The notes: generated by a model not told the origin, from the letters alone. A stretch of 64,000 nucleotides of DNA from Macrocystis pyrifera (GCA_031763025.1 JASSKH010000011.1:310001-374000), one strand, 5' to 3'; positions 21,055-36,000 are shown, counted from the first letter of the stretch. Made by a program: numbers and translations.

Positions 21055-24000
21055 CTGCCAAGCGGGGCAAACAAGCATGAGGCACTGGATGGCTTTAATA
21101 ACCCCTTTGGGGCTCCAGAAAGACGAGAGAGAGACCAGGTCTAAAAGAGTTGACGATTGCGGCACCGACCATTCAACCTAGCCTGAGCTGCCGGAGTACG
21201 GTGTGCGTCCGAAATTCAATGTGAAGAACTACCTGGCATGGTACACCACACGCGTACAACATGGTAGTTGTTCTGCCGCACACTCTGCTTATGCAGCCGA
21301 TTGATAACATCGTACTTGTGGTTGGTTTGGCTACTAAAATGAAGATGCATGGGACACGAAAGGGTTCACACGTTCAGGGATAATATTCCTTTAAGGTGAC
21401 AAGGGTTGGTCATCAGTTTCTGTAGTGGTCATGCCCTCGTCAGAGGAGGCGTAGAGCGAATGTGTTCATAGGTTGTAACGTCGCTTCAACCGGAAAGAAG
21501 AGGGGTCCTGGGTAGCCTGGCATGTTCCGCAAAGCTGGCGAAGTATACGGCCTAGTAAACAGTGCAACCGCACCGGATAACTCGTCATTAAACATCGTGC
21601 TCGGGACAAGCCAGGAGCGCCGTTTCCCGCGATAAATTAAAGTATCGACACCTCGGACAGATCAGGATCAACAGTAGAATAGATTCAGTAATTCCTCGCC
21701 TGCCGCTGTGAGAGATTGTGCAGGATTTTCATACTACGTATCCAACCCAGGAACCGTGTTGCTAGAGCATGCAGTTGATACGGCTCCCACCCAGCAACAT
21801 GAGCTACTGCAGATCCTACAAGATCGGGAATGCATCTATCTGCTTTCAAGTATCTAAATCATGAACTTTGTCTGTGGGAATCGATCATCTGTACAAGGTG
21901 TGAAAAAAAACGTTACTGCCCACCTGCCCGTCGGTGATGATGCCACACCGTCTTCGATGAGGACGTCAAGCCAAAGCTTTGACACGGGGTCGATCGCCCA
22001 CACAGTCGGCACCGCCCCCACGCCCTTGCCTTGCAGCATTCCGCCCACCGAGAGCAGCCCCCAAGGTGATACTAGTATGCTGGCCCCGTGTGGCTTCATA
22101 GGACCAACCGAAGAGAGTGGGACATCCGGCCCTTCGGCCAGTAGAGTCCAGCCACTTTGGGTAGTCGCTGATATGTTGTTGCTCCTCCAAAGGTCAAGCA
22201 AAGCACCGGACTTCCCTGTCCCACCCGAAACAAACAGGGATCCGTCTACGACAGTGGCCGTGTGGCTAACCCGTGCGGGAGGAAGGGTATGCTCTTCGCT
22301 TGTCGTGTTTGTCCACCTGAGGAAGTCGAATTATGCATTGCACAAAAAAAGATTCGTGCCGGCGCCGAAATAATGTTCATGAGGATACCCGGTTCGGACA
22401 TCAAAACGATCTGGCACCTCGTCCCAGGACCGCGTTTTTACTTCTTATAGCTGCACCAGCATCTGACTGTTCGTCCCTTCGCGTGTATCCACAACTTCTC
22501 ATTGAAAGTCTTCCTACGCAGTCATCGTTCGTATGTCCTTTCCGTGATATGCTGTTATGCACGACGCTCAGCAGACGCCAAGGGAGGCACCTGTTTGACA
22601 ACGTCCTCCCGCCCGTGATTCTCAAACCTGCCGCGAGTTCAAAACCTATGACCGATTCATTAGTGATATTCTTTCGCGCCGTTTCAATACGCAGATGTGA
22701 CGGGAGCTGCTGACACCTATGAGTATGCACTTGCTACGATAATCACGAGCGAATACGATCAATTAATGGGCACGGCGCCAAATAGTAGGGGTCCCTTTTG
22801 ACCTAGTTGAAGCCGGAGCTTGCCTGATTTTAAAGGGATGTTACGACCACCGAACTCTACGATCAAGTTAGGATAACATTCATGGACTTTCCCATTAACA
22901 CACAAAAATGACGACAGATGGAAATTATTAGTCAGAAGGGGTACCCTACCAGACCACTCAGTCAGCACCGACTTAGTGGTCTACTGTAGTAGGCTATGCT
23001 TTCGGACCAATAACATATATATATACTTTGTGAGTTCGACTCAGTCTCGGCATTGTTGAACCCCTCTTCATGCACTACTGGTCAAAATAGATGAGTCCAC
23101 GTTTCCCATTTTTCTCCCTGGAAAAGTTGATGATAGCCGGGATTCGAACTCACGTATATATCTTATTGATCAGAAGGGATCACCTACAGTAGACCACTCA
23201 GTCAGCGCTGATTGCATGGCCTAGTAGGTTATCCCTTCTGACCGATATGAATATCCTGCTGCGCGAGTTCCTAGCGACCGCCATGTTGTCTTGTTTTACG
23301 TCACCGAGCAGTACTGGACCGGCGGCCAACCAAGGCAAATCGTCTACACATCGGACGGATCACGATCTGGATCATCGACTGTAGATCAGGACCCGTATCT
23401 GCCGTTATGATATTTCGTGCTGGGAATGCACGGTACATATCCAACCCAGGAACAATGTGCTAGATAGTGCAGATCACACGGCTCCCACCCGGCGACATGA
23501 GCTAAATCATACAAGATTGGGAATACATGTGCCCTGGAAGATCTCCAGTAGATCATAAAGTGGGAATCAATGATCTGTGATGTGTCGAATGTGTGAAATC
23601 GTCTGCATGGTGTAGTCTGTATAGTGAGTGCCGCACTCACCGCAGGGCCGACTGCCAATGGCAGGGCTTTATCTCCATGCCTAGAGACCACGCTGTGATG
23701 GTAGCGTTGCTTCCATCGGCCACGCCATCTAGAACTCGAAGCGCCCATTCTCCTTTCGCCGGCATGCCGAGGAACCTCCCCACCAAGAAGGGGTCAACCG
23801 GCTTGAAAGTCCCGCGTGAAGGGCTGACGAAAAACAATACACAATGAGCGGGTCCAACGGAGCTCTCAACGTTGATGTACCCGGTACCAAGGTAATTATT
23901 TTGCAGCGTTTCGGTGGAGCTGCCTCGGCTGGGTGCTTTTGGTTATGCTTATCCCCAGATGAGGTCAAATCGACTCCGACAAACCCGTGAACCACTTCTA

Positions 24001-27000
24001 CGTACTGTAGCATGCTAAGGGAGGAGTTGCGGTGGTGGCTTACCTCTCCTCGCCACAGCATTGCAACACGCCACCCTCCGAGGAATCTGAAAATGACGCA
24101 CTGAGGCCGTCCGTACACCCTCCGTCAGAACTGCCGCCGCCTAGCGTGCAGCCGCCGCTTGCTCGGTCGCAACCCGTAAACAGCACGGCTGGCTCCGCCC
24201 TCGCAGTATTCTCCAGTTTATTGGCATCCCTCGTGGGGGGACCCGGACCGTACAAGGTAACGTGCAGCTGGTCGATGCACTCATGACTAATATCCACGGT
24301 GACGGTTAGCCCTGCCACGCACATGTCTTCCTCCTCCGAGCCTTCGTCGACGGTGAGAGGTGTGAAAGTCGGCGGTCCTTCTGTGATCACCTTATTATTG
24401 CGTACGATTGGGGGAGTAGAATGCACGCCGCGAGCAGCTCAGGCAAGGCAGGGTGCGTGATACTGCCAGTGGCCTGCGGATGTCGATCGTACCCAGCTGT
24501 CCACCGTGGAGAAAAGCTACCGAGTGCGAGCGATCGTGCGTACGGTTTGCAAGAGATGTCAAGCATGTTCGGCGGACGCCTTCTAAGTCTGTGCTCCCAT
24601 AGAGCGTTTGTCGTAAAACGGGAGATGGTGCAAGGCCAAATTTATGAAAAATATCGACTACCACTGTACGGTCGAGATATAGGCAGTCACGTCTCTTGGG
24701 GTGCGCATTAAACTGCCATACAGCGTATTTTGGGTAGCAAACAGCACAATACTCATATACCTTGCCCTTTTGAAATAGCGCTCTGGTGGGGTAAATATGT
24801 ATCCGGTGACCAAGACCGTTTGTCATGGGAGGTGAAGAGCTGCTGTCCTCTGTGCTCAATCGTTTGTATTTTCCAGCTCGCTCGTGTTCCATAACGTATC
24901 CAACCCCCTACACTCCAGCATTTTGACTCGACACATAACGGCAACACGCCAGTCGAGGCTGCTTTTCATTAATAGCACTACCTTGTAATTGTGCTTTCAA
25001 GGCGGTACCACACACCGGATATTTGCCGAGCCTCTTCAATTTGGCGCAACTTTATCCTACCCGCCGCCAAGATGTTGTTGTCGTTGTACACGGACTCCTG
25101 TTATGGTATCCCTATACCCTATAGCCCCCTGTATTTGTTACTATTTGTTACGGGTGCGTTCCTTTTCCTTAGAAAGAGGAACCACTCGCCTCTTCTTTTA
25201 GAGGACATCTGCAGTGCACCACGAGGGGCTACGGATAGTCAATCGTAAAGCGTGAGAAATCACACATGACCAGGGATTATCTCAATGTCAGTACTCGGGC
25301 TTGGCCCATATTTCCTGATTGTTGTTGGTCCCATGAACCTAAACTTGGAATGCATACGTATCAGTAGTGGGGCCTGTCTCGTATTGCCCCTACGTATTCC
25401 GGTTGCATAAACTTGGAATCTTGACACCCGGTACGCTTGAACCGCTAGCGTCGCTAGAGTAGAGGCGAGGAGCCGTGCCTGAATCCGATGTGTGTTTCAC
25501 AGTACTATTTGATAGACACATACTCCACGGGGTTGGGGTTAGCTTACATTTGTTTTCACTAAAGTCGGATGTTGGGTGGGACATACAGCTAGTCAAACGT
25601 AGGTGTCGCTTCTGCCGTGCCATGGGTCCTGTACAACAGTATAGCAGGTCTTCGTCGGGGTCGTCCCACAATGCCTCATCGTATATAGGGTCACAAAACT
25701 TGCATGATCACATCCCGTTCTCTGCAGTAGATTGAAAGCAAAGAGCGAGGGACACCCAAGAAGTCTGCCTCACCGTAGAGGAGTTGCTCTGCACCACGAC
25801 TGTGCGGCTTGCGTCGAGGTCGATCTCCCACTGCTCGCCTAGCAACACAGTTCCTCCGTGTCCATTTGTTGAGTTAACCCCCCTTCCCCCGAAAACGACC
25901 ATTTTTGAGCCGGTGACACTCGCGCTGTGCCCTTCTCGCGCAGAGGGCACATCTGAGTTCACCAAGATTTCTGTCCACACGCTAGAAAGAGGATCGAATT
26001 CCCAAAGCTCGGCGCTGTGTGTTGGATCGGCGAGAGCATGGGCGTCGCGTGGGGAACGTGGCTGTTGGCGGCATCTGCCGGGTCGCGTACCTTCGAGAAA
26101 CGCGCATGCTGTGAGCATTCCTGTGTCTGTTGGCCCCCTTGCTACAAAGGCAATCCCACACACAAACTCCAGGTAATTTATCGCCCAAGCCGGGGGTACA
26201 GTGCTGGATGGATAAGTATTCGCGCAGTAGGGGCATGCATAGAATATGCTATAGGCCCTGATCGTGTACCTCAAGGCAATACATTATTTCGATTTATCAC
26301 GGTACATAGGCTCCAGAAGGCATATCCCTCCTTCCGGACTATCACACTTGAGAAGGGAAGATGTCCAACAAACGTGACAACTATATCATCGGTCGGTCGG
26401 TCCCACAAGGCAATCTTGGCTGCCGAGGCAGGGCGTGTAACCGAGCTACACCGATCTACAATGCTGAGACATTCCCGATCCCTACGACGCATGATATAAT
26501 ATTGTTACACAGGTGACCGGGAACCCCCCACTTTGCGCAATGTTGGCGGAAAACAATCATTGTGGAGACATTAACCAATGTCTATAGCAAACCTCACGAG
26601 GTGTCGACAACTTCTCAATCCGGTACGCCAAATGATGTGCCTCACTGTTTAATTTCTCCACATGGACTTTCTCACGCCCGCTTTGTGCAGGGTGGGGGGT
26701 CCCGGCCACCTATGTAGTCGTGCTGCTGCGCGCTCTCACTTGATAAAACAGCACATGACAGAGCGTTTCAATCGGGCCCCGTCCCAAGCAAGAACAATTT
26801 CATATCCGGAATGCAAATCACTTCGACAGTACTTGCCTCAAGGTGCTCCCACCGATGCAGTCCTTGAGGGCTGCACCTCCTGGCGTGTCGCCGTGGGCTG
26901 TGGAGCCGACGACTGGTGAGGAGCACCGTCGGCTCGAAGAAAACCCACCGAACATGTACACCTTCCGAGTAGAAACACAGGCAGGCACGTGGCATCGCAC

Positions 27001-30000
27001 TTGGCATTATTTGTCTGGTTGCAAATAAGTTACCTTCCGGGTGTGTGAGACCATGATATGCCTACAGAAAACACGCGTCTTTTCGTAGGTGTGCAATGAT
27101 ATGTAGCCACTGGAACGTTTGGGATGGGGTACTCGAAAATAGTGATATCAGGTGTGCTTGCTTTTGGCCTCGGTTTATCCCGATTTCTGAATAGTTTGTT
27201 TGTTTTAGGTCGATATTAGAAAATCCCAATTCAAGGTTAACACTCAAGCACACTCCGTCAGTAGCCCGGGGTGCGCATTTCACCGTTGGTCCAGCAAGTC
27301 CCAGGTAGTATCGCCGCGGTGCTGGCGCTGTTGGTGGTGTGGAGGGTAGTGAAGCATGTCTTCATGCATGCATGATCCTGTGTTAGTGCGATGCTGCAGT
27401 AACATTATGCGGTACACATGTTCTCGTGAACGCATGATCCTACGTTAGTGTGGTGCTAACACTATGCTGTACACAAGCCCTCATGGACACATGATCCTGC
27501 GTTTGTCTGATGCTAAGAATGTGGTACGCAAGTGTTACCGTGGTGTTTGGTACCTTTCCAGCGACGACGGCAAGACTGTGACCAGACCTTGCCGACGGAA
27601 GAGCCTGGCGCAGTATCGTCGGAGGGTCCGAATATGCGCCTCCTTCCTGCCAATACGTACCGGGAAAACGCCGAGACGCATTCAGCGGGCACAGCAGACT
27701 AACACTTGGTTGGTACATGTGGCAGCAGGTTAGGGTTCAGGATAGGGTTAGCCGATGCTACCCAAGAAACGGGGGTAGAAATTATCACGTCATACATCGC
27801 TCGCTCTTCTTAGGCTGTTTCTGGTACTGCTTCCTGTAGCGTATGCGTGGCCTTGCCTCATAGTCCTCTTCCTAGCCACTCCATTTCTCAGAACAATCCG
27901 TCTTACGATTCGCTAGGATCACCCAAGTACATCAGCACTACCGGGCACCAACTACCGTAGGGGAAACTCTGAAACCTGGTGGGAAATGTTGACTCGCCTG
28001 AACGGACGCCAGGTCTGTGTCCCCGAGGTGAGGCCTGCCTAACACAGGACCCGACAGCCCCCCTCCCCCTCGTTCGAGGCGAGACGCAAGCGGGATTACC
28101 TGTGGCGGCCGTCGGTGTGACACGTTGTTCATGTGGTTTGTCTGTCGTCGCATAGTTTACATTTGCAATATTCTCAGTTTGATTTGACAAGCTCCAGTAA
28201 AGCTCACCAACACGAAGTAACCTATTGAGAACGCAACGACCCCTTTGGGTTTTTTTTTCGGAGGAAGCAGCTCTGAGTTTGTTTTCATTAGGAAATCGTG
28301 CTTAGGGGAGGGCGCTAGAGTAGATTCTATGCAATAGACTACAGTCGAGTTTGCTCAGATATGGTGATTCTGTTGGAAGGGCCGAGCCCATGCTGTACTC
28401 TATTGTACAAGGTTGACGTTGACGTTGCGACGTACCACGCATCACAGGTTCCAGGCCCAGATAAGCTTCTGACCCCCGGCCCAAGGAACTACCAGCCTCG
28501 TGAATCTACTGTAGATGTTGTAGATACCTTACAGAGGCACCATGATGACTAAAAAGCGGAAAATGATCTGCGGGATAGTCTAAGGTCAAGCCGTGCTGCG
28601 CCCTCGCTTGCGCTCACACGCACAACATACTCTACGTGTTTAGTCAGTTCGGGAGTGGGTGCGACTAATTCGCCAAGTTGTGCGACGTATGTGTATGAAT
28701 CACTCTGGTGTATCGTCAGCTGAAAAGGTAGGGGTACAGTAGTGTAGTGTACACTTTCTGAGGATCCTCACTTGAGGACCTCGATCGCTCTTCCCTCATG
28801 TCTCACACACCAACAGACATTCCTTACTCAAAATTTGTAAGCACAGCCTACTACACAACCCCATGGGCTACACCAGTTAGTAGATGCATACCCGTACCAG
28901 GTATCGAGTACTGCAATAATGTTGTAAACTATGCATCGGATTCCGACGACACAATGGTTGGGTAGTTCATCTTCTGTATACCAATGGTGCGTACCGGTGC
29001 AATGGTGCAATGGTGCAAGGGTTGCAATGGTTCAAGAGTCCGTCGGTGATACTTTTGTGCCCTCAATACTACAATGGTCGCAATGGTTGCAATGATTGCA
29101 ACCATTGAAGTACTGCTACCGTAGCACGGCTTGAGACTATGGGCTACGGACCCCCTAAACGTAGTGTCATGGGTCATAGTCCATACCAGGTAGGCTCGAG
29201 ACGGTTACAGCAGTTACACGCCTCATTCTACGCCCGCCACCGATGAATGACAGTAGAAGAATTGCTACATATCATTCCAGCGCACTGCGTGGTGCCTTAA
29301 TGATATTCTGTAATGCCCTCACCCTTTCCCATCGATTAGTTGCGAACGCCGTTGTCGAGAATCCGATAGACGCCGATGGCCTTCCGAGTCCCGACCTTGA
29401 GCGATTTGCATCACGTATTTGTTGAAAGCATCGTCAAAAAGGGTAGGGATATACCTGGTATGTACCATGCCTTCAATGTTCCACACGGGACACCTATCTG
29501 TATACCACGGCATACCACGGTACTTCGTATATACCTGGTAGAACAGACTGTGGGCCGTAGGTCGTACACCGTCAGTAGGCCGTAGTTGTAGGCCAATGAG
29601 TATTGCTTGGATCAGTGTGGAATCTACAGGACACCTACTACAGTAACGGTAGTAGTGAAAAACAGGTTAGCTGGTTCAGGCTGGAAGTTCTTTTGGGGGT
29701 ATAGATCTACCAGGTGTGCTATAGTCAGCGTTGTGACTCCCTATGTTATATCAATAGAATGACACATACATGCTTCGATAGGGGTGCACGTACTGGTCTA
29801 CTGGTACCACCTTTTGTGAGGCTCCTGGCATTAGGAGCTCTGAACTATTACTATGGTGCTAAGTCGCCAAAAGAATGATTTCGAGCAAACATGATCGTGC
29901 AACCCGATGGCCTTACTTACTGCAGATATACAACGGACCGACGATACTGGGTATACCACTGTATGTAGTACAACAGTAGTCACTCGGTTGAGGAGCCCTG

Positions 30001-33000
30001 TCAGTCAAAAAAATGTTTCGGCCAGAAATAAAAAGAAAGGGTGCCTCTATCGCACCACGGGTCAAATTGCCTACTGCTAGTAATAGTCTATTAGTCTTGC
30101 TTTTCTGTGAATTCCTGCCAGGGTTTCTTTGTCGTCATAGTCTTGGTAAGTGCTATTAAGTGTATATTGAAGCACACAGGAGTGAGGTCGCGATGGACTG
30201 CCATCTCCGGGACGGGCAGAAAATCGCAAGGTACATACGTAACGCACAATTGGGGGCCACCGTTGTGCAAACGCGCCCCACAAGTCACCCCTACTGTCCC
30301 GCGCACGGTATGCTCAACGTTAATGCTCCTGAATAATGTTCTCTATGTAGTGTCACGAGGTCGACATGTCACACGTCGCGAAAGTTGGCAGTCTGCATCA
30401 GCTGGAACCCAAGTTCGACACCTGGTACTTCTCAACGTGAAGAAAATATGGTCGAGATGCTTCAAACATGGTCTCGCACGATACATCGATGAGCTAACTC
30501 TACAGTAGTCGTACTGCTCATTCACGAGATTATCCAAAACAATGTCACTGTTGGCAGGTTCGATGCTCCGAAAAAACTATGTGCAACTACATTCAGACCA
30601 GGCTGACCTTGTTGCTGCAGAACGAACACTAAAGTCCGTGTTTGGGCTGAGCTCCCGTATTTGAGCCTTGAAGACCGCGGAAGAGATGCTACCGTGCGCA
30701 CGAGAAGCACTGGTGGGCGGTACTATGACGGGGTTGTAGCCGTCAATTTTTGCGGCTAGGTAAAATTCGTCACTGCCGCGCCCCATGGAGATCTCCACCT
30801 GGCCGATTCGGCAGGAGAAAGCATACTGATTACAAGCAATGCCACGGTTGGCGTGGTTCCTTATTATTTTCTTCACTTTTCACGTAGAGAGCTCGACATA
30901 TCACTCGAATCATGACCTCGACCAGTTTTCACAAACACGACCATCCTTCCTATATATCAGGGTATGCGCTATTAATAGTGATAAAACATGCAGGTACAAT
31001 ATTACTAGTACTATCATCGTACGTACTATCAGGTTGAGTCCGTTGTTCGTACATATCACCGTTCGCTGTGAGGCACGTGGTACAACGATTTTTCCCACGG
31101 CTGCTCTGGTCCAGTGTCTCCAAGCTCTTAGCTTTTTTTGGTGGCGCTGCGCAGCGATTCAAGTCTGTAACGTCAGCACACTACCTTAGATACATACGTC
31201 TAGCCCGTGTACCCTGCACCTATTGTATCGTGCACGATGAACAATTCATACAAATATTTGTTCGGTTCGCCATCGGGGGCGGGTGCTGTGTTATCTCTGT
31301 TTAGTGGCGGAAGGAAAAACATGCTCCGTAGGTACTGTGGATACGATGGAAAGATAGCGTCATCCTATTCGAAGTAGATGAAAACCTGGTTCCAGAAAGC
31401 ATCGCACATAGTGTCAGCAAGCCTTACCACACAATGAGACATCAATCTTGAGCAACCTTGGAAATAGCCTGTCATACAGGATTTAGTGTGCCGCTCGACG
31501 CTGAGTACGATTTAGCAATCCTATTTCCTTAGCGTTCCCAAACGTGAACCTACGGTCTTTTTACAGTAGGTGGTATATTGTTCGTGGGCCTTTACTGCAC
31601 ACCAACGTATGGTCGGCGGATAAACCAGCAGGAGAACATTTAGCCTCTATAAATCTACGCCATACGAATCATACGGTCGGGCTCATGGCCAAACGAAACT
31701 CCGTGAGTCATATACGCTTACCTCGTACCAAGCTGGTTCCGCTCGAACCGCGGCATCCGTCACCTTGTCCCACTCCACCTCGACCCAACTCTCCCCCGTT
31801 TCGACAATCCGTAATCCACCCACCCCGTTCGTCCACCCGCTTGCTGATTCATCTACAACAGCTAACGATAACGCACTCGTATCGGCATAAGACGACCCGC
31901 CACCGCCCCCAGCACCCTGTTGGCCGGATCCCCCCCCCCCCGCCGCCGTAATATCCACCGCCTCCTCCACCACCACCCCTTGCGCCATCGGCACCGACAC
32001 CACCGTCTAAGGACTGTCCAGGGGTTGCTGGGCGTGAACTGCGGAGACAGGAGAGTCGGGAAGAATTCAATAAACGAATCGAACGAATCAAACGCCGTTG
32101 AGGCCCTCATGACAAGCTGCAACAGTACAGCAACAGCCCAGACCGCCTAGACAGACACGCCGGAAAAAGTCCAAGGACGAACGAAAGGCTGTCTCTCGAC
32201 GGTCTGTGCGACAAACCTATCAGCACATGGCGAGCGCAGACACAAACACCTGGAAGAGTTCATGGACGAACGCTTGGCAACACCCGGCAAGTGTACCAGT
32301 ACACGGCGAGCGCTTGGCAACACCATTAACGTCGCTGGGCATGGCCGCGTCTTTCCGTCTCTTCGAACTGTCCATGCAGATCACAGAGTTGAAACTTTCA
32401 CTAAAGCGCACCTGGTTCCTCTAAAGACGATAGGAATCGACGTCTTCCCCCCCCGCGCGGCGACGCAACTCCCCCCTGCCTGCCGCCGCCACCTTCCACC
32501 CAGTCAAACACGTCAGAATTCCCACCGGTCCCACCTTGGCTCGTCCTTCCACCGCCCCCTCCCGTAGTGACCCAGTTATCTATTCCCTCGTATGATAGGG
32601 CTCCCACCTTCAGCGTCGAAGGAAAGCAGAGAGGGTGTACTCATGTCACGCATGGCCCTATTAATAGTCGTTGGATGGTAGACTCTCGCATCCCTACAAT
32701 GTCGGGACGGAGCACGTTGGACTTTCACCGACCAGGCAGACATTGCTTGCACCAAGCGCAAACCGCCGTGAGGTGTTTGGCGAGTCGCAAGAAGGGTGAG
32801 CTGCATCCTGCTGGGAATGGCTCGTGAGCCTGACCTTTATTCATATCGATGACAGCATCGAATCTAATAGGAGGGGGGTTAGTACTCATTATCATGCATG
32901 GCCGTAGTCGAATGACCATAGATGGGGGAGGGGCGTACACATTTGTTGCTTGCCTTAGTCATTTGACCATTGACCACGCATCCCTTTCGAGACGGAGCAC

Positions 33001-36000
33001 CGTTCCTACTCCTAATAGAGACACCTCCAACAATTGGGCGCTCATTACGTTGTTTCCATATATTACATATATATTTTTTACTAATCCTATATCCTTCGTG
33101 TCTGGCCGCATGTGGCCACCATCTATCTCCTAGGATAGCTATCGTTTTCTCGCTGCTATCTAGTGTCTCAACTCCTCCATGTCACATTCGTCTATTTCTC
33201 TCATCTCCTCTTGTAACACATCCCGTTCCTCCTTGTACGTTTCACATTCTCCTGCTACGTGTTTTCTACTCTCTACTGCTTTGCCACACGGGCACATCTG
33301 TGCATCTACTTCCTCCTCCTTCAGGGTAGTGAATGATAGATGGTGGGGGGTATTGGTGGCGTCACGTCCCCCATGCAGCCCTGCCCTGCCCTGCCCTGCC
33401 CATACCATACCATAAACATTGGGCATCAACAATTATTTGACAAAACAAAACGGGTGATATGCTGGTTATGTGGAAATTACTATGAATAAAGCTGTTTTGT
33501 CAAGCGCGGGCGTGAAATCTCCCTAGGAACGAACAGGTCGAAGTTCCCAAACGTGTTAGTGTTTTTGCCTGAATTGCTGCTGATGTACCGTATGTATTTT
33601 TGTGCTGTTCTGGTATGCACGCCATGGTCTGTATAGTCAACGTATGTAGCTATGATACCGTTCGTATGGGCTCCCGTGCTTCGACCTCGGAGGTGAGCCA
33701 TTGCACTCGCCATGGTAAGTGTGCTGCGAACAACTTATTGCGGGAAAGGCATAGTATTACATAGTAATACACAGTAATACATAGTATTACATTGTAATAC
33801 ATAGGAATACATAGGAACACATAGCAATACATAGTAATGCATAGTAATACATAGTAACAAGGGGAAGATATTTGTGAAGATATTTTTTGTCGTACGAGTT
33901 GCAGTTCGCGAGATATGGGCATTGTTCGTATTGGTTGGGGAGGCGAAATCTAAAACCAGCTAGGGAGTTTAGCTTCACGTTTTAGCTTTATGGTGCAATC
34001 AATAAAAGTTGTATTCATACGGCGAATTCGACACTATCAATAGACGTGCTGACACAATCGCATCAACAACGGGAAGACGTCCATGGCACCTGTTTTGTTA
34101 CGCCTGCCAAAGTACAAGCACAATATATTGAGTTGTTTGCAGAAAAAAATACTCTTCTCGGGAATCATTTTTGCCCCTTGGTTTTTGAGGGTTGGAAAAC
34201 AAAATTTAGGAGGGGTGTGCTTGATAACAATACCAAACAAATGGCAACTGGACTTTTAAAAATATATATATCTATCGTTCATCGGCGAAGGTCAAGTCGC
34301 CGACAAATCCAAAAAATAAAAATAAAATGCATCATGAGAACGAAAAACAAATAAATGAAACGTCCAGGCGTGAGTCGGTGCGCATTGTCATGATGCCAAA
34401 TTCGTAATCCAACTCTCAAAAACCAAGGTGAAAAAGCGCTAAGAAGGAATGTTATGCCTGTCGCTCGAATCAGCTTTTAGCACCTACAGACATTTTATGA
34501 GACTTTTCACTTGCAATGGTTGAGGAGCTCCAACAATGAGTTTGATGAAAAAAAAAGGTACCAGGTACACGGTAAGCCTGATACACAGTCCCATGGGCTA
34601 AACATCCAAGGGATATTTGAATATGTTATTACATCGGATCCAACAACGTTGGGTAGCTCCTATGTTGCAATGGTTGCAATTGGTGATTGCAATGGTTGAT
34701 TGCGATGGTTGATATTTTCAAGGGTTGAGGAGTTCCATGGGTGAAAAATGGTCGGGCCGAAAAGTGCCAGCTACCACAGCACGGGTATGAAGACGTCATA
34801 AGCTATTAAACTAATAGCCTAGGGCTCAAACACATTGGGCATAGGCTGGCACTGCTAGTGTTTCATGCGCAACTGTCTTCCTGTCCACCCGAGAACTGAA
34901 CTCTCCCTCTCAACTGTCTCCCTGTGAAGACATCCGCGGTTTTTTGTCCGGACATTAAAGTCGCTGGGGAACGTTGGAAACACCTGCTCATACCTTAACC
35001 TTTGCCGTTTAGTCCGAGGATAACACCTGCCATTTAATGTACCCATGTCACCGTCGGCTGTGAAAAGACCACCTCAAAATCAAAGCTGTACAAGGTTGCG
35101 CAATCAAGTGTGTGCTGCAGCCACAGAGGCATGCATGTCACGGTAGAGAGGATACCTAGCATGTTACGCTTTTTTGAGTTCCTAGCTTAAGGAGCTCTGC
35201 AACCTCACCCAGAAATCTTCTTTAAGAAAGAACGTACGCGCAACCCGACGACCATTCTCGATAGTAAGCTTGTAAGCTTGCTAAAAACAAAACAAGTTTG
35301 AAAAAAAACATTACTCGGATTGCAAATACATGTCTGGGTGGGCTTGGTGAAAATAAACACATTTCTAGAACACAACTTGGATTACGAATACATTAGGGTT
35401 AAAGTGCTTACTTGAGGAACCCCGTCACGATATAAATATATAGTTTAAGAAAAGCAATATGTATGAAACCTCTATATGTGCCACCGCGGCATGGTGCAAC
35501 ACGGAAGCCTAGCACAGGCGCACCTGGGACGAATCTGCGGAGCACCATCCATTGTCACATGTTTCGCTCCCCCGTGCCCCCACCGCTGTCGGGTCGAACT
35601 CAGGGCTACCGCCGGCCTCTCCACTCTCCCCTCCGCCGGCACCTCCATGGGCACAACAGGTTTCGGCGTTGCCCGCTCCGCCTCCACCCCCGGCGGCGGC
35701 TATGAGCCCTCCGCTATCTCTTAGAACTGAGGTCGAGCCACCCCCCCCGCCTCCGGCGCTGCCCCCGCTGCCTCCTGCGATGGCAAGATGGCCACCAAGG
35801 AAGACTAGGCCCAGTGAGCGAAAGAATTATTCGATCAACTTTTTTGCGTAACTTGAAAGTCGTCATGCCGGCGTCGGAGACAATCCATCTAGTCTACACA
35901 CACATACTGAATAAAATATACCTAATAGGAGGTAGGGAAAGGCTTCGCTTGCCGCAAATATTGCAAGGGCGGGCTTACCGTTTGACAAGTAAGATAACAC

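Noticed and set aside
23130..23210. Functional tRNA gene on the minus strand
   Set aside because: A- and B-box-like words are present, but the acceptor and T stems do not pair and no proper anticodon arm forms.
24395..24892. 165-aa minus-strand ORF
   Set aside because: No domain match. The kelch and P-domain exons on either side join in phase without it.
33755..33860. CRISPR-like array
   Set aside because: Units are 10-bp contiguous tandem repeats without spacers, in a eukaryotic intron.
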